From the NCBI GenBank assembly GCA_016715965.1, contig JADJXG010000001.1:1-64000 (forward strand): DNA of 64,000 nucleotides. Direction: 5' to 3'. The stretch comes from Saprospiraceae bacterium. GTDB taxonomy: Bacteria; Bacteroidota; Bacteroidia; Chitinophagales; Saprospiraceae. Of the stretch, positions 1-8,712 are shown one piece after another (positions within the stretch are counted from its first letter, which is position 1; each line of letters starts with the position of its first letter). The notes below the pieces were generated by a model. The model ran no database searches and was not told the DNA's origin. It worked only from the letters and a program-made list of their open reading frames with translations. The position numbers and the translations under genes are program-made.

Positions 1-301
1 TTCTTTTCGAGAAAAGGAATTACTTTTTGATTTCAATCGACGCACATCGTCCAGGCTGACCATATAAAGTCTGGTTTGCGTACCACTTGTCTGAACCGCA
101 TAATTCTGGAAAATAAGGCCATTCTTTGATACAAGGCGCACACCAGGTTGCCCAGAAGTTAAAGATTCGGATGGTATCGTCCTTTTTATCCATTTCCTTC
201 AACAAATCTTTCAACACCAACACTATGGGTTCACGCACCTGACCATTGGCTTTAAAACAGGTAATAGACATCAACAGTATGATCACAATCTGAGTCATCA
301 T
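1..301 (-). pseudogene. TlpA-like thioredoxin-fold protein, partial and frameshifted
   Basis: The 3' end runs off the left edge. From an ATG at 301 (or 298) the product starts with a short hydrophobic signal peptide ending near CFKANGQ, then FNFWATWCAPCIKEWPYF. This holds the CxxC active site (CAPC) of TlpA/ResA-like thiol-disulphide proteins, which act outside the inner membrane. The reading frame breaks twice: near the T run of the message at 110-113, after which another frame reads RLYMVSLDDVRRLKSK, and again at the run at 24-28, after which a third frame reads VIPFLEK. Both segments fit the normal C-terminal half of this family, so the gene was intact recently. Consensus error is more likely than real decay. 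It is divergent from the hydrolase gene at 477. The family call is firm; the partner and substrate are unknown. Confidence 0.7.
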
Positions 302-453
302 GAATTTAACGCCTGAAGTTTCAGAATGTTGTTTGCAATAGGACAAGGTTTTATTAATTTTTAATCGTTTAAAAAATCGAATGCTTCGAAAATTTTCAAA
401 TGGCAAAAGTAAATTGGCGAATCGACAAGTATCTGATTGATGGATAAAATATA

Positions 454-461
454 TACCTTCG
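454..461 (+). promoter_or_regulatory. Putative Bacteroidota -7 box for the hydrolase gene
   Basis: TACCTTCG, one mismatch from TAnnTTTG, lies about 15 bases before the likely ATG. No clear -33 TTG is seen, so this is a weak call. It implies a very short leader. Confidence 0.35.
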
Positions 462-476
462 CACTTATTGGATATG

Positions 477-1276
477 ATGTCTTCCATCAGTAAATTTTTG
501 TATATTTTCCTGGCCATTGTCATTCTGTATATGGTGGGAATTTTCTTTATTTATATTTTTATTGATTTCATTGTGTTTTCACCGACCAAACACGGACCAA
601 ATTATAAGTATACATTCACTCATCCGTATAAAGAAATCAAACTGGATCATCCCAATGGTCAAAAAATCAATATTCTTCAGTTTGAGAGCAAGATTCCCAC
701 CAAATCATATCTGATTTTTCTACACGGAAGTAACAAAAGCGCCGATTACTGGGCTGCCCAGGTGCCTTTTTTTACCAACAGAGGTTTTCGTGTAATTATG
801 CCAGATTATCGCGGGTATGGAAAATCACAAGGCCATCCAACAGAAATTGGGCTATATGAAGATGGTCAAATTGTCATGGGATGGCTAAAAGGTCAGACTA
901 CAGAGGATAGTATACTCATTTACGGAGTTGATTTTGGAGCAACAGTTGCCGCCTATATTTCAACCATCAGTCCCTGCAGGCAAGTTATTCTTGACAATCC
1001 TGTGTATAGCCTTAGGTCCTGGATGAGAACCAGATTTCCATTGCTGATTTTACCTTATGAATTAAAATACGATTTCAATACATTTGAGTTTATTCCCAAT
1101 ATTATTAGTCCAATGACGATTTTTTATACAAAGAACAACCCGTTTCACAAAAAGAGGAACTGAAAAATATGGTAGGCTTACTAAGGGATCCAGGCACCGT
1201 CATTTGGTTGGAAAACGGAGGTCAAGAGGACCTGGATTTTATTCAATATTTTGACCAGATAAGTAAGAACTATTAG
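477..1276 (+). pseudogene. Alpha/beta hydrolase-fold membrane-anchored protein, frameshifted, degenerate triad
   Basis: The product has an N-terminal membrane anchor (about residues 8-30), then an alpha/beta hydrolase core with LIFLHGSNKSADYW (oxyanion-hole region) and MPDYRGYGKSQG. The open frame stops at 1163. If one T is added to the T6 run at 1120-1125 it continues as LYKEQPVSQKEEL to a stop at 1276, three bases before trmB, giving about 266 aa. The nucleophile elbow reads YGVDFGA, so Asp sits where Ser is usual. The expected C-terminal His region reads ENGGQEDLDF, with Gln in the His position. The usual Ser-Asp-His triad is therefore not evident. It could be a non-catalytic relative. The start is ATG 477 or 474 (a TTG lies at 468). 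The frameshift is probably a consensus error. Confidence 0.65.
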
Positions 1277-1279
1277 AAC

Positions 1280-1984
1280 ATGGTGAAACGCTCAAAACTT
1301 GAAAAATTTGCAGCCAATCTAGGCTTTACAAATGTATTTGAAAATTTCAATTTTCAAAACCCAAGTTTACATCAATCCCTTCATGAGGAAGTAGAACTGA
1401 AAGGAAAATGGCGCGCCAATCATTTTATGAACAATGATCCATTGATTTTAGAATTGGCCTGCGGAAGGGGAGAATATTGTCTTGGACTCGCAGCCATGTA
1501 TCCAAACAAAAACTATATTGGGGTTGACATAAAAGGAGCCAGAATTTGGAAAGGGGCCTCTACCGCATTGGCGAAACGATTGGATAATATTGCATTTTTA
1601 AGAACTAAAATTGAATTAATTGGGCATTTTTTTGAAGAAGAGGAAATTTCAGAAATATGGATTACATTTCCTGATCCTTTTCCAAGGCCCAGCAAATCAA
1701 ACAGGCGGCTCACTTCTCCAATATTTCTAGACCACTATTCCAAAGTCCTGGAAGATGGAGCCTATTTACATTTGAAAACAGATGATCCGGGATTGTATGT
1801 ATTTAGTTTGCAAACCATTCAGTCCCATCCAAACTATACCGTATTGTATCATGATGATGACATCTATGGCAAAACACTCCCCTACCCTGAATTAGAAATT
1901 AAAACCTACTATGAGAATATCCATTTGGATCTCGGCAAAAAGATTAAGTACATCAGAGCGAGGCACCATAAACAATACAGATAG
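1280..1984 (+). CDS. trmB: tRNA (guanine-N7-)-methyltransferase
   Basis: This enzyme methylates N7 of G46 in the variable loop of tRNAs, using S-adenosylmethionine. At 234 aa it has the usual length. The SAM-binding motif LELACGRGE lies at about residues 57-65 and GVDIKG at 81-86. The family signature ITFPDPFPRPSK at 128-139 carries the conserved Asp and Pro residues. HLKTDDPGLY follows near 165. The start ATG lies three bases after the reconstructed end of the upstream hydrolase gene, so the two are probably co-transcribed. The reading frame is intact. Confidence 0.95.
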   Translation: MVKRSKLEKFAANLGFTNVFENFNFQNPSLHQSLHEEVELKGKWRANHFMNNDPLILELACGRGEYCLGLAAMYPNKNYIGVDIKGARIWKGASTALAKRLDNIAFLRTKIELIGHFFEEEEISEIWITFPDPFPRPSKSNRRLTSPIFLDHYSKVLEDGAYLHLKTDDPGLYVFSLQTIQSHPNYTVLYHDDDIYGKTLPYPELEIKTYYENIHLDLGKKIKYIRARHHKQYR

Positions 1985-2152
1985 AAGAATTAAAATCTTA
2001 AATTTCAAGTGAATATAAGATTGTTTCCAAATTAAGAATTTGAACAGGAAGTCGTAAATAAATAATAAATTTGTTTCCAAATCAATTGGAAATTGAAATC
2101 GAATGATAGTTTGGAGGGTGATTTATTTTGGTTACGACTGATCATTCCATCC

Positions 2153-2572
2153 ATGGTACAATTATCAAGATGTTTCTTTTTTGTCGCTATTTTTTCTCTC
2201 AGTTTAACCCATCCAATATATAGCCAACAAAACTACACTCTATTGGATTCTGCTCTTATCTATGAGAAGCTAGATCAAGCCGATGATTTGGATTTTAATG
2301 GTGAATTGGACAGCGCCCTGGCAATCGTTGAGTGGGTCGATAAGTTCTCAAGAAGCAAAATATGAGCAGAGGGCTTGGCTATGCTCAATTAAAAAAAAGC
2401 AGATCTGCTTCTCAAAAAATCCATGTACCCTCAAATTAGCGGGCTGTTGGATGAGGGTTACCATATTGGAAGTATCTTAAAGGACAGCCTTATGATGGGA
2501 CTATCCCTCACCCAGAGGGCCCAATTCTACAAAGCAAAAGGTGATATGGAAAATTCCATCTCTTCAGCATAA
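2153..2572 (+). pseudogene. Decayed TPR-type signalling protein fragment
   Basis: An ATG at 2153 begins a good signal peptide (MVQLSRCFFFVAIFSL, cleavage near IYSQ), followed by helical TPR-like sequence (DSALIYEKLDQADDLDFNG). The coding sense then changes frame at least three times in about 80 bases: near 2343, near 2360 and at the A8 run near 2390. It resumes as ADLLLKKSMYPQISGLLDEG and QRAQFYKAKGDMENS, and ends at a stop at 2570-2572. Two of the three breaks are not in homopolymers and no C-terminal domain follows. This therefore looks like true decay of a longer secreted or sensor TPR protein, perhaps a TPR-histidine kinase. That parent identity is inference. Confidence 0.6.
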
Positions 2573-2885
2573 TCACAATTGCTTCTCCTAAAAAATGATT
2601 TAAGCGGTTTGTTCTTTATTGACAGAAAGTCGAGATTGGATTTGATCTTGTTCAAGATATTAATTGTATCATTCTACAAATTTATCTTAGATTTGTGTAC
2701 CATTTTCTTGTACCATCTCGGAGCGATTTATATTAAATTTAAGCTGAATTCATTTGGTTTTGGATAAAATTTGTGAATTTCCAATTCATTCTTTGTAAAT
2801 TCAACTTACAAACTATTTGAATACATGGGAATAATTCTTCAAATAAAGTGTCTAAATTTTATTGTTAACGAATAAATCAAAAACG
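2573..2885. other. Intergenic, AT-rich, no gene seen
   Basis: This 313-base stretch sits between the decayed TPR fragment and the FG-GAP gene. One frame (2579-2767) is open for 62 codons, but it is hydrophobic, AT-driven sequence with no recognised motif. It may be the eroded remainder of the pseudogene. Confidence 0.4.
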
Positions 2886-4067
2886 ATGAAAAATTCATTG
2901 ATTAAAACAGCCATCTGTTTGAGCCTATTCATTAGTATCGGATTCAACATGAAAGCCCAGGGTAAATACATTCTAGCCCAAAACAATCCATTTGCCTTGG
3001 TTAACTTGAGCAATTTTGCATCACCGGCCCTTGGAGACATTGACAATGATGGCGACCTGGACCTTTTTGTTGGCCAATACAACTCCAATACCATGTTGTT
3101 TTTCCGAAATATTGGTACTGCCAAGATGCCAATATATGAAATGCAATCAGGCCAATTAAATCCAATGAATATCTACTCAAGTAATTCCGGATGCAATGCA
3201 CCTGCATTGGTAGATATTGATCACGACGGTGATCTTGATGCATTTGTTGGGATTTATACCTATCTTATCCGACACTTGAAAAATGTTGGGAATGCCAATG
3301 AACCAGATTTTATTTGGCCCAGTCCTATGGATCATCCATTGGATAAAGTGATGACGGAAGGGATTTGCAGTTTTCCAGCATTTGTGGATATCGATAATGA
3401 CATGGATGATGATGTGTTTATCTCCGATGGGAATGGAAGTATTCTATTTTATAGAAACATTGGAAATAAGACATCCCCTAACTTTGATTTGGATACCATG
3501 AATAATCCATTCATAAATGTAAATCTTACAGCAAGAACGAAAATTGCTTTTCATGATATAAACGGTGATGGATTGATCGATGCTGTAATTAGCCATGATG
3601 CCACAATACCTGAATTATTGTATTTCGAAAACACCGGATCAATAACAAATGCTTCTTTTGAGCAAATGACAGGAACGTCTAATCCATTCGACGGAATTAC
3701 AGGACCAGTGGCCCTTGTACCGGCATTTGCAGATATCGATGGGGATGGTGACAAGGATTTGGTACTTGGCACAAATCAAAGAATCAGGCTTTATGAAGCA
3801 GTAAGTTCTTCCGGCACCAACTCTTATGACAAATACGCCAACTGCAAAATTTATCCCAATCCCAGTAACGGACTTTTAACTGTTACCAATTTACCCTTCG
3901 GTTCTACTTTAAAAGTGGTGGACATAACCGGAAAGGTGCATTATAATGCAATAACTAAAAGCGAGGATGAAATAATTGACACCTCAACTTTTATGAATGG
4001 TGTGTACAGTATCCGGATTGAAAACAACGGAACCTTGTACAACGAAAAACTTTTAGTTAGCAAGTAA
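2886..4067 (+). CDS. Secreted FG-GAP/VCBS-repeat protein with T9SS sorting domain
   Basis: The start ATG at 2886 gives a clean signal peptide (KNSLIKTAICLSLFISIGF, ending KAQG); an earlier in-frame codon at 2862 would only add a charged leader. The body holds at least five FG-GAP/VCBS calcium-type repeats, each centred on D-x-D-x-D-G-D: GDIDNDGDLDLFVG, DIDHDGDLDAFVG, DIDNDMDDDVFISDG, DINGDGLIDAVIS and DIDGDGDKDLVLG. This suggests a beta-propeller. The last 75 or so residues begin CKIYPNPSNG and end EKLLVSK, a T9SS type A sorting domain, so the protein is predicted to be exported and fixed to the cell surface. Its ligand is unknown. Confidence 0.88.
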   Translation: MKNSLIKTAICLSLFISIGFNMKAQGKYILAQNNPFALVNLSNFASPALGDIDNDGDLDLFVGQYNSNTMLFFRNIGTAKMPIYEMQSGQLNPMNIYSSNSGCNAPALVDIDHDGDLDAFVGIYTYLIRHLKNVGNANEPDFIWPSPMDHPLDKVMTEGICSFPAFVDIDNDMDDDVFISDGNGSILFYRNIGNKTSPNFDLDTMNNPFINVNLTARTKIAFHDINGDGLIDAVISHDATIPELLYFENTGSITNASFEQMTGTSNPFDGITGPVALVPAFADIDGDGDKDLVLGTNQRIRLYEAVSSSGTNSYDKYANCKIYPNPSNGLLTVTNLPFGSTLKVVDITGKVHYNAITKSEDEIIDTSTFMNGVYSIRIENNGTLYNEKLLVSK

Positions 4068-4284
4068 TTTTATTTAGGCATAAAAGACTTATATCATGTA
4101 AATTTTAATGTTTTATAACAAAACAGTTGGTCTCATTTTTGGGGAGTATTACAAATATCTTCATTTTTGTTAAAAGAGCATAGTTCAGGATTGAGTTGCT
4201 GCAGTTTTTCAAAATTATATATGAATTTCAAAAAATCAAACCGAAACTTTATTTACAGAAGCAGGAACATATCATAAAAAAAAT

Positions 4285-4308
4285 CCCTTTATCTATTCAG
4301 ATAAAGGG
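4285..4308 (-). terminator. Rho-independent terminator after tRNA-Cys
   Basis: A perfect 10-bp stem (CCCTTTATCT / AGATAAAGGG) with a 4-base loop is followed, on the minus strand, by ATTTTTTT. It lies 14 bases past the tRNA 3' end. Confidence 0.9.
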
Positions 4309-4321
4309 AAATAAATTGTTG

Positions 4322-4392
4322 AGGTCGAGAGCGGATTCGAACCGCTGTACAAGGTTTTGCAGACCTCTACCTAGCCACTCGGTCACTCGACC
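4322..4392 (-). tRNA. tRNA-Cys (anticodon GCA)
   Basis: Read on the minus strand, a 71-nt cloverleaf folds with a 7-bp acceptor (GGTCGAG / CTCGACC), an ACC/GGT D stem, an anticodon stem GAGGT/ACCTT around the loop CTGCAAA, and a T arm AGCGG-TTCGAAT-CCGCT. The anticodon GCA reads cysteine codons. CCA is not encoded. The gene stands alone and is closed by a strong terminator. Confidence 0.95.
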
Positions 4393-4507
4393 ATAAGGGA
4401 CGGCAAATGTAGAGCTTTTATTGGAAATCCTAAGTGTGGAATATAAAAAAATAAGGATTTTTTGTCTAAAATGAGCCCTCACTTCACCATTCCATTAATT
4501 TTGACCC

Positions 4508-5628
4508 ATGAAATCCGAACTCGAATATCTTGATCTCTTGAAAGAATTTTGCCTGATTGTCCGGGCTCCGGGAAGGATTAACCTCATCGGCGAACACACC
4601 GATTATAATCAGGGGCTTTGTATGCCCGCGACCATCAACCGGTATATTTATCTTGGCATAAACCATTCAAAAAAATGGAGCTTTCAAGCCATCGACACCC
4701 TTGAAACTTGGGTTGAAGGTCAAAATTGGACCCCGGATTGGTTGGTGTACTTTAATGGTGTCATCCAACTCGCAACCGAAAAGAACTTACCGACCAGTCC
4801 ATTAAGCTTGGCATTTGGGGGCAATCTTCCGGTAGGCGCTGGCCTATCTTCCTCTTCTTCAATTTGTTGCGGATTTTGTTACGCCTTGAACACGCAATTC
4901 AACTGGCAGATGGATTTGTCTAGTTTGACCCAATTTGCCGTACAAGCTGAAAGACGATCCGGCCTGGAAGGTGGAATGATGGATCAGATCAGTATTCTGA
5001 ATGGCAAGAAAGCTTGTGCTTTGCTTATCGATTGTAAAGACTGGACATTTACCAACTTTCCCATGACATTGCCAGACCATAGCTGGCTGATTGTCGATAC
5101 CAAAATCAAGCATAAATTGGTGGATACTGATTACAATACAAGAAGCCAAACTTGTCGGCAAATTTTGATAAAACTGCAAGAAAAAGGAATATCCATTGGA
5201 GCCCTGGGTGAAGTAGATGACCGCCAATTGGCTCTGGCAAAAAATTTACTTACGGAAGAACAATTTCTATTGTTGAAATATCAGGTCGAAGAAAATGAAA
5301 GGGTCAAAAAATTTGCACACGCACTTATCAACAAGGATGCGATTGAATTAGGCCACATTTTATTGGAAGGCCATAGAGGACTGAGGGATTTGTACAAAGT
5401 ATCCTGTGATGAATTGGATTTTCTGGTTGATTTTGCAAACAAGGATCCAAGGGCTGAAGGGGCCAGAATGATGGGAGGTGGATTTGGCGGAAGTTCCATT
5501 CATTTGGTAAAAATAATACCTTGGACGCTTATCGATCCGACATCGCAGAAGCTTATCAGCTGAAGTTCGGGATACATGCAGATATCTTTGAAGCGGAAGC
5601 ATCAGATGGTCTTATACGCTTGAAATAA
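4508..5628 (+). pseudogene. galK: Galactokinase, frameshifted near the 3' end
   Basis: Galactokinase phosphorylates galactose to galactose-1-phosphate in the Leloir pathway, in the cytoplasm. The GHMP kinase motifs are all present: GRINLIGEHTDYNQG (galactokinase signature), LPVGAGLSSSSS (ATP loop), GGMMDQIS with the catalytic Asp, and MMGGGFGGSS. The open frame stops at 5563. Adding one A to the A5 run at 5509-5513 restores YRSDIAEAYQLKFGIHADIF and SDGLIRLK to a stop at 5628, giving about 373 aa, the usual length. The frameshift thus removes only the last 35 or so residues and is probably a consensus error. No other galactose gene is adjacent. Confidence 0.85.
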
Positions 5629-5649
5629 GAAATTTTTAAAGAATGGCTT

Positions 5650-5657
5650 TATCTTTG
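5650..5657 (+). promoter_or_regulatory. Bacteroidota -7 box for the peptidase-lysA operon
   Basis: TATCTTTG matches TAnnTTTG exactly and is followed by CAT. It lies about 60 bases before the start codon at 5720. No clear -33 element was seen. Confidence 0.55.
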
Positions 5658-5719
5658 CATTTCCAGCAAATCAAATTTCGTAAAAAAAATCTACAATATA
5701 TATTCTTATCCTCCATCAA

Positions 5720-7060
5720 ATGCGGTTTCAAAATAAAATTATTCTTGCAGTCTTTGTTTCCCTGGTCCACAGTTGTTCACTCTGGTCAGCAGCCACTGCC
5801 GCCCTTCAAGAAGATTGGATGATCACAGAATCAAAACTTAAAAAAATCTGGCCCAATGCTCAAATAAATCATCTGAACAAATTGGATGGCTACCAGACAG
5901 CCTGGGAAATTTTAGTGCCACAGAAAGTAAATCACCAAGACGCCAGCAGTCCGATTTTTTATCAACGGATATACATAGACCACAAGAGCCTAAAATCACC
6001 AAATGTTTTAGTGACTGAAGGATACCAAATCAATCACCGCATTCATGAGCCCAGTAAAATGTTGGATGCCAATCAAATCACCATAGAATACCGGTATTGC
6101 GGACAATCTGTTCCTACCAAATTGGACTGGACTTATTTAAATCATGCCCAAGCCATGCAAGATTTTTATAAAATTCAAAATGAATTAAAAAAAATCTACA
6201 AGAAAAAATGGATTGTTACCGGTGTGTCCAAAGGTGGCACTACAGCTGCCATCTATAAATTGCAGTACCCAAAAGCGGTAAAAGCGGCCATGGCTTATGT
6301 AGCACCCTTTCCCCTGGCTCAGGAAGACCTTAGGACCATCCGCCATTATCGCCAAAAAGCAGGCACAGAAGCATGCAGAAAAAGAGTTTTCGAATTTCAG
6401 AAAATGGTATTTTCAAACCGTGAAAAGCTGGTGCCGCTGATACAAAATCTAGCTAAAAGAGAGGGTGTCACTTTCCCATTGGGTATTGAAAAGACCATAG
6501 AATATTGTGCACTGGAATATCCTTTTTCTTTTTGGCAATGGGGAACCGATTGTGAGGAGATTCCGGGAACTGAAGCCAATGCATTGGATATTTTTCATCA
6601 TCTGGAAGAAATCGTCGATATCAATTTTTATGATTCAAAAACTTACGAACAATTCAAACCAGCCTTCTATCAGTTTATGACTGAATTTGGGTACTATGGT
6701 TTTGATACGATCGGTTTAAGTCAATATTTACTTTTTGAAAAGCAACCCAGCAACCTGGTCTTTTGTCCATCAGATGTAGATATCCAATTTAATCCTTCCT
6801 TTATGCAAAAAATGGAAGAAAAGGCAAGAACGAATGGCAAGAAAATTATGTACGTGTACGGTGGTCTGGATACATGGACTGCTTGTGGCATCGAACCGGA
6901 TAAAAGATTGAATGCGCTTCGACTGACACTCGCCGATGGTGGACACCGCACCAAACTCAGAAATTTTTCTGCAGAACAAAAATCAATGGCTGTCCAAAAA
7001 TTAAAAAATGGACAGGTATTAAAAATATTTCCACACCTCAATAAATACTGCTTGCAATGA
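5720..7060 (+). CDS. Secreted S37-type (PS-10) serine aminopeptidase
   Basis: This 446-aa protein has an N-terminal signal peptide (about residues 5-28) with a possible lipobox around HSCS. The nucleophile elbow GVSKGG puts Ser at about residue 170. YGGLDTW supplies Asp at about 384 and GGHRT His at about 409, giving the Ser-Asp-His order of the alpha/beta hydrolase peptidases of family S37 (tripeptidyl aminopeptidase, PS-10). EYRYCGQSVP and YVAPFPLAQEDLR are also typical. It probably trims N-terminal peptides outside the cytoplasm. The stop overlaps the lysA start (ATGA), so translation is coupled. The family assignment is from motifs; S28-like annotation is the alternative. Confidence 0.82.
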   Translation: MRFQNKIILAVFVSLVHSCSLWSAATAALQEDWMITESKLKKIWPNAQINHLNKLDGYQTAWEILVPQKVNHQDASSPIFYQRIYIDHKSLKSPNVLVTEGYQINHRIHEPSKMLDANQITIEYRYCGQSVPTKLDWTYLNHAQAMQDFYKIQNELKKIYKKKWIVTGVSKGGTTAAIYKLQYPKAVKAAMAYVAPFPLAQEDLRTIRHYRQKAGTEACRKRVFEFQKMVFSNREKLVPLIQNLAKREGVTFPLGIEKTIEYCALEYPFSFWQWGTDCEEIPGTEANALDIFHHLEEIVDINFYDSKTYEQFKPAFYQFMTEFGYYGFDTIGLSQYLLFEKQPSNLVFCPSDVDIQFNPSFMQKMEEKARTNGKKIMYVYGGLDTWTACGIEPDKRLNALRLTLADGGHRTKLRNFSAEQKSMAVQKLKNGQVLKIFPHLNKYCLQ

Positions 7061-8283
7061 TTCTTGAAAATGACCAGTATCAAATTCAGGGTTTAGCCCT
7101 TCTGGATCTAGTTGAAAAATACGGAACTCCTCTCTATGTCTATGACAGCTCCATGATCAAACGTCAATTGGATCGACTTCACAAGGCTTTTGACGTGCCG
7201 CAATTGGATGTACACTTTGCATGCAAGGCATTGAACAATGTCAATATATTAAAGCTGATAAATGGGTGGGGAGCGGGACTTGACACGGTTTCCATCCAGG
7301 AAATATGGACCGGTCTCAAAGCCGGGGTGGATCCTTCAAGGATTATCTATACTCCCAATTGTGTCGGAGTGGATGAAATTGAAATGGCCATCGAGCTGGG
7401 TGTTCAGATCAACATTGATCACATCGAAACACTGGAATACATAGGACACCATCACCCCAACACCAAAATGTGCATCCGGATTAACCCACATGTGATGGCC
7501 GGTGGCAATGAAAATATCAGTGTGGGTCATATTGATAGCAAATTTGGAATCTCTATTTATCAAATGCCACTTGTGGAGAGATTGGTCAAAACGCTTGGCT
7601 TAAAAATAAATGGTCTTCACATGCATACCGGATCGGACATTCTGGATGCGGGTGTGTTTAGTTTTGCCTCCGATATTCTTTTTGATGTGGCCAAAAGATT
7701 TCCGGATCTTGAATTCCTTGATTTTGGCAGTGGCTTGAAAGTTCCTTACAAGGAAGATGATGTCTATACCGATATTGAAGAATTGGGAGTCATCCTATCC
7801 AAAAAATTTAATCAGTTTTGCAAAGAATATGGACGTCCATTAAGTCTTTTCCTGGAGCCCGGAAAGTTTATTGTATCAGAGTGCGGCTTTTTTTTGGTTA
7901 AAACCAATGTCATCAAACAAACACCTTCCACGGTGTTTGCCGGTGTGGACAGCGGAATGAATCATTTGATAAGGCCTATGCTCTATAATTCCTACCATCA
8001 GATCGTCAATGTGAGCAATCCTACAGGAAAGCCAAGGGTGTACAATGTCGTCGGCTATATCTGTGAAACGGATACCTTTGCCAGCAACAGAGTGGTACCT
8101 GAGATTCATGCAGGAGATATCCTCTGTTTTAAAAATGCAGGTGCATACTGTTTTACCATGAGCTCCAATTACAACTCGAGATTCAGGCCTGCAGAAGTAC
8201 TCATCCATGACGGAAAAGACCTGCTGATCCGTAAAAGAGAGAGCATGGAAGACTTATTAAGGAACCAAATCGAAGTATTGTAA
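7057..8283 (+). CDS. lysA: Diaminopimelate decarboxylase
   Basis: The enzyme decarboxylates meso-diaminopimelate to L-lysine, the last step of lysine synthesis, using PLP. HFACKALNN carries the PLP-binding Lys at about residue 57. HMHTGSDI and LDFGSGLKVPY form the phosphate-binding region of the fold III barrel, FLEPGKFIV follows, and VGYICETDTFA brings the active-site Cys near residue 338. The length of 408 aa is normal. It overlaps the upstream peptidase by four bases (ATGA). dapB of the same pathway lies at 31.5 kb. Confidence 0.93.
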   Translation: MILENDQYQIQGLALLDLVEKYGTPLYVYDSSMIKRQLDRLHKAFDVPQLDVHFACKALNNVNILKLINGWGAGLDTVSIQEIWTGLKAGVDPSRIIYTPNCVGVDEIEMAIELGVQINIDHIETLEYIGHHHPNTKMCIRINPHVMAGGNENISVGHIDSKFGISIYQMPLVERLVKTLGLKINGLHMHTGSDILDAGVFSFASDILFDVAKRFPDLEFLDFGSGLKVPYKEDDVYTDIEELGVILSKKFNQFCKEYGRPLSLFLEPGKFIVSECGFFLVKTNVIKQTPSTVFAGVDSGMNHLIRPMLYNSYHQIVNVSNPTGKPRVYNVVGYICETDTFASNRVVPEIHAGDILCFKNAGAYCFTMSSNYNSRFRPAEVLIHDGKDLLIRKRESMEDLLRNQIEVL

Positions 8284-8712
8284 TGGAGTCATTTGGATCA
8301 ATGTCATCTTGATTGCACTCCTGATTGCATCCTTAACTTCATAATCGTTGGTAGTTTTCAGGCTCCAATGATAAAAATGATTCATTTTTTGATACAGCCA
8401 ATGACACTTTTGATCCATCGTTTGCATACTTTGATACAATTGTTTTGGAAAGACTTTTGAAGATCATTATCTTGTTGCCCGTAAATTATTTTTCAGGCTT
8501 GCATTGGAATGAAGCTTTTTACCATCCGCCATGCATTATATGACCAGATTAAAAAAAATAGTATCTTATTCATTTTAATACCCAAAATCAAATAGCGTTA
8601 CCCGCATCAGGAATATTCAAAAAAATCTCCAGAATCCCAAAAGCAGTTTTCTTTCCACTAAAACCTCAACCTATTTTTACACGATCACAATAATTTGCTG
8701 CATCAGTCTATA
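8284..8712. other. Intergenic region with a possible minus-strand gene remnant
   Basis: No convincing gene is seen in these 429 bases. On the minus strand a frame of about 65 codons (8257-8460) reads protein-like sequence such as SMQTMDQKCHWLYQKMNHF and KDAIRSAIKMTLIQM, but it lacks an ATG and runs 27 bases into lysA. It may be the tail of an eroded gene. Confidence 0.3.

Noticed and set aside
4196..4482. Small open frames on both strands around 4.3 kb
   Set aside because: They run through the tRNA-Cys gene and its terminator and have no protein-like features.
5509..5513. Programmed frameshifting in galK (and at the DUF3179 and ABC-F runs)
   Set aside because: The runs are only 5-6 bases, too short for efficient transcript slippage, and these families are not known for programmed shifts. 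Consensus error is simpler.
8257..8460. Minus-strand frame of about 65 codons after lysA as a gene
   Set aside because: No ATG start, it runs into the lysA 3' end, and no recognised family. It is kept only as a possible remnant in the intergenic note.
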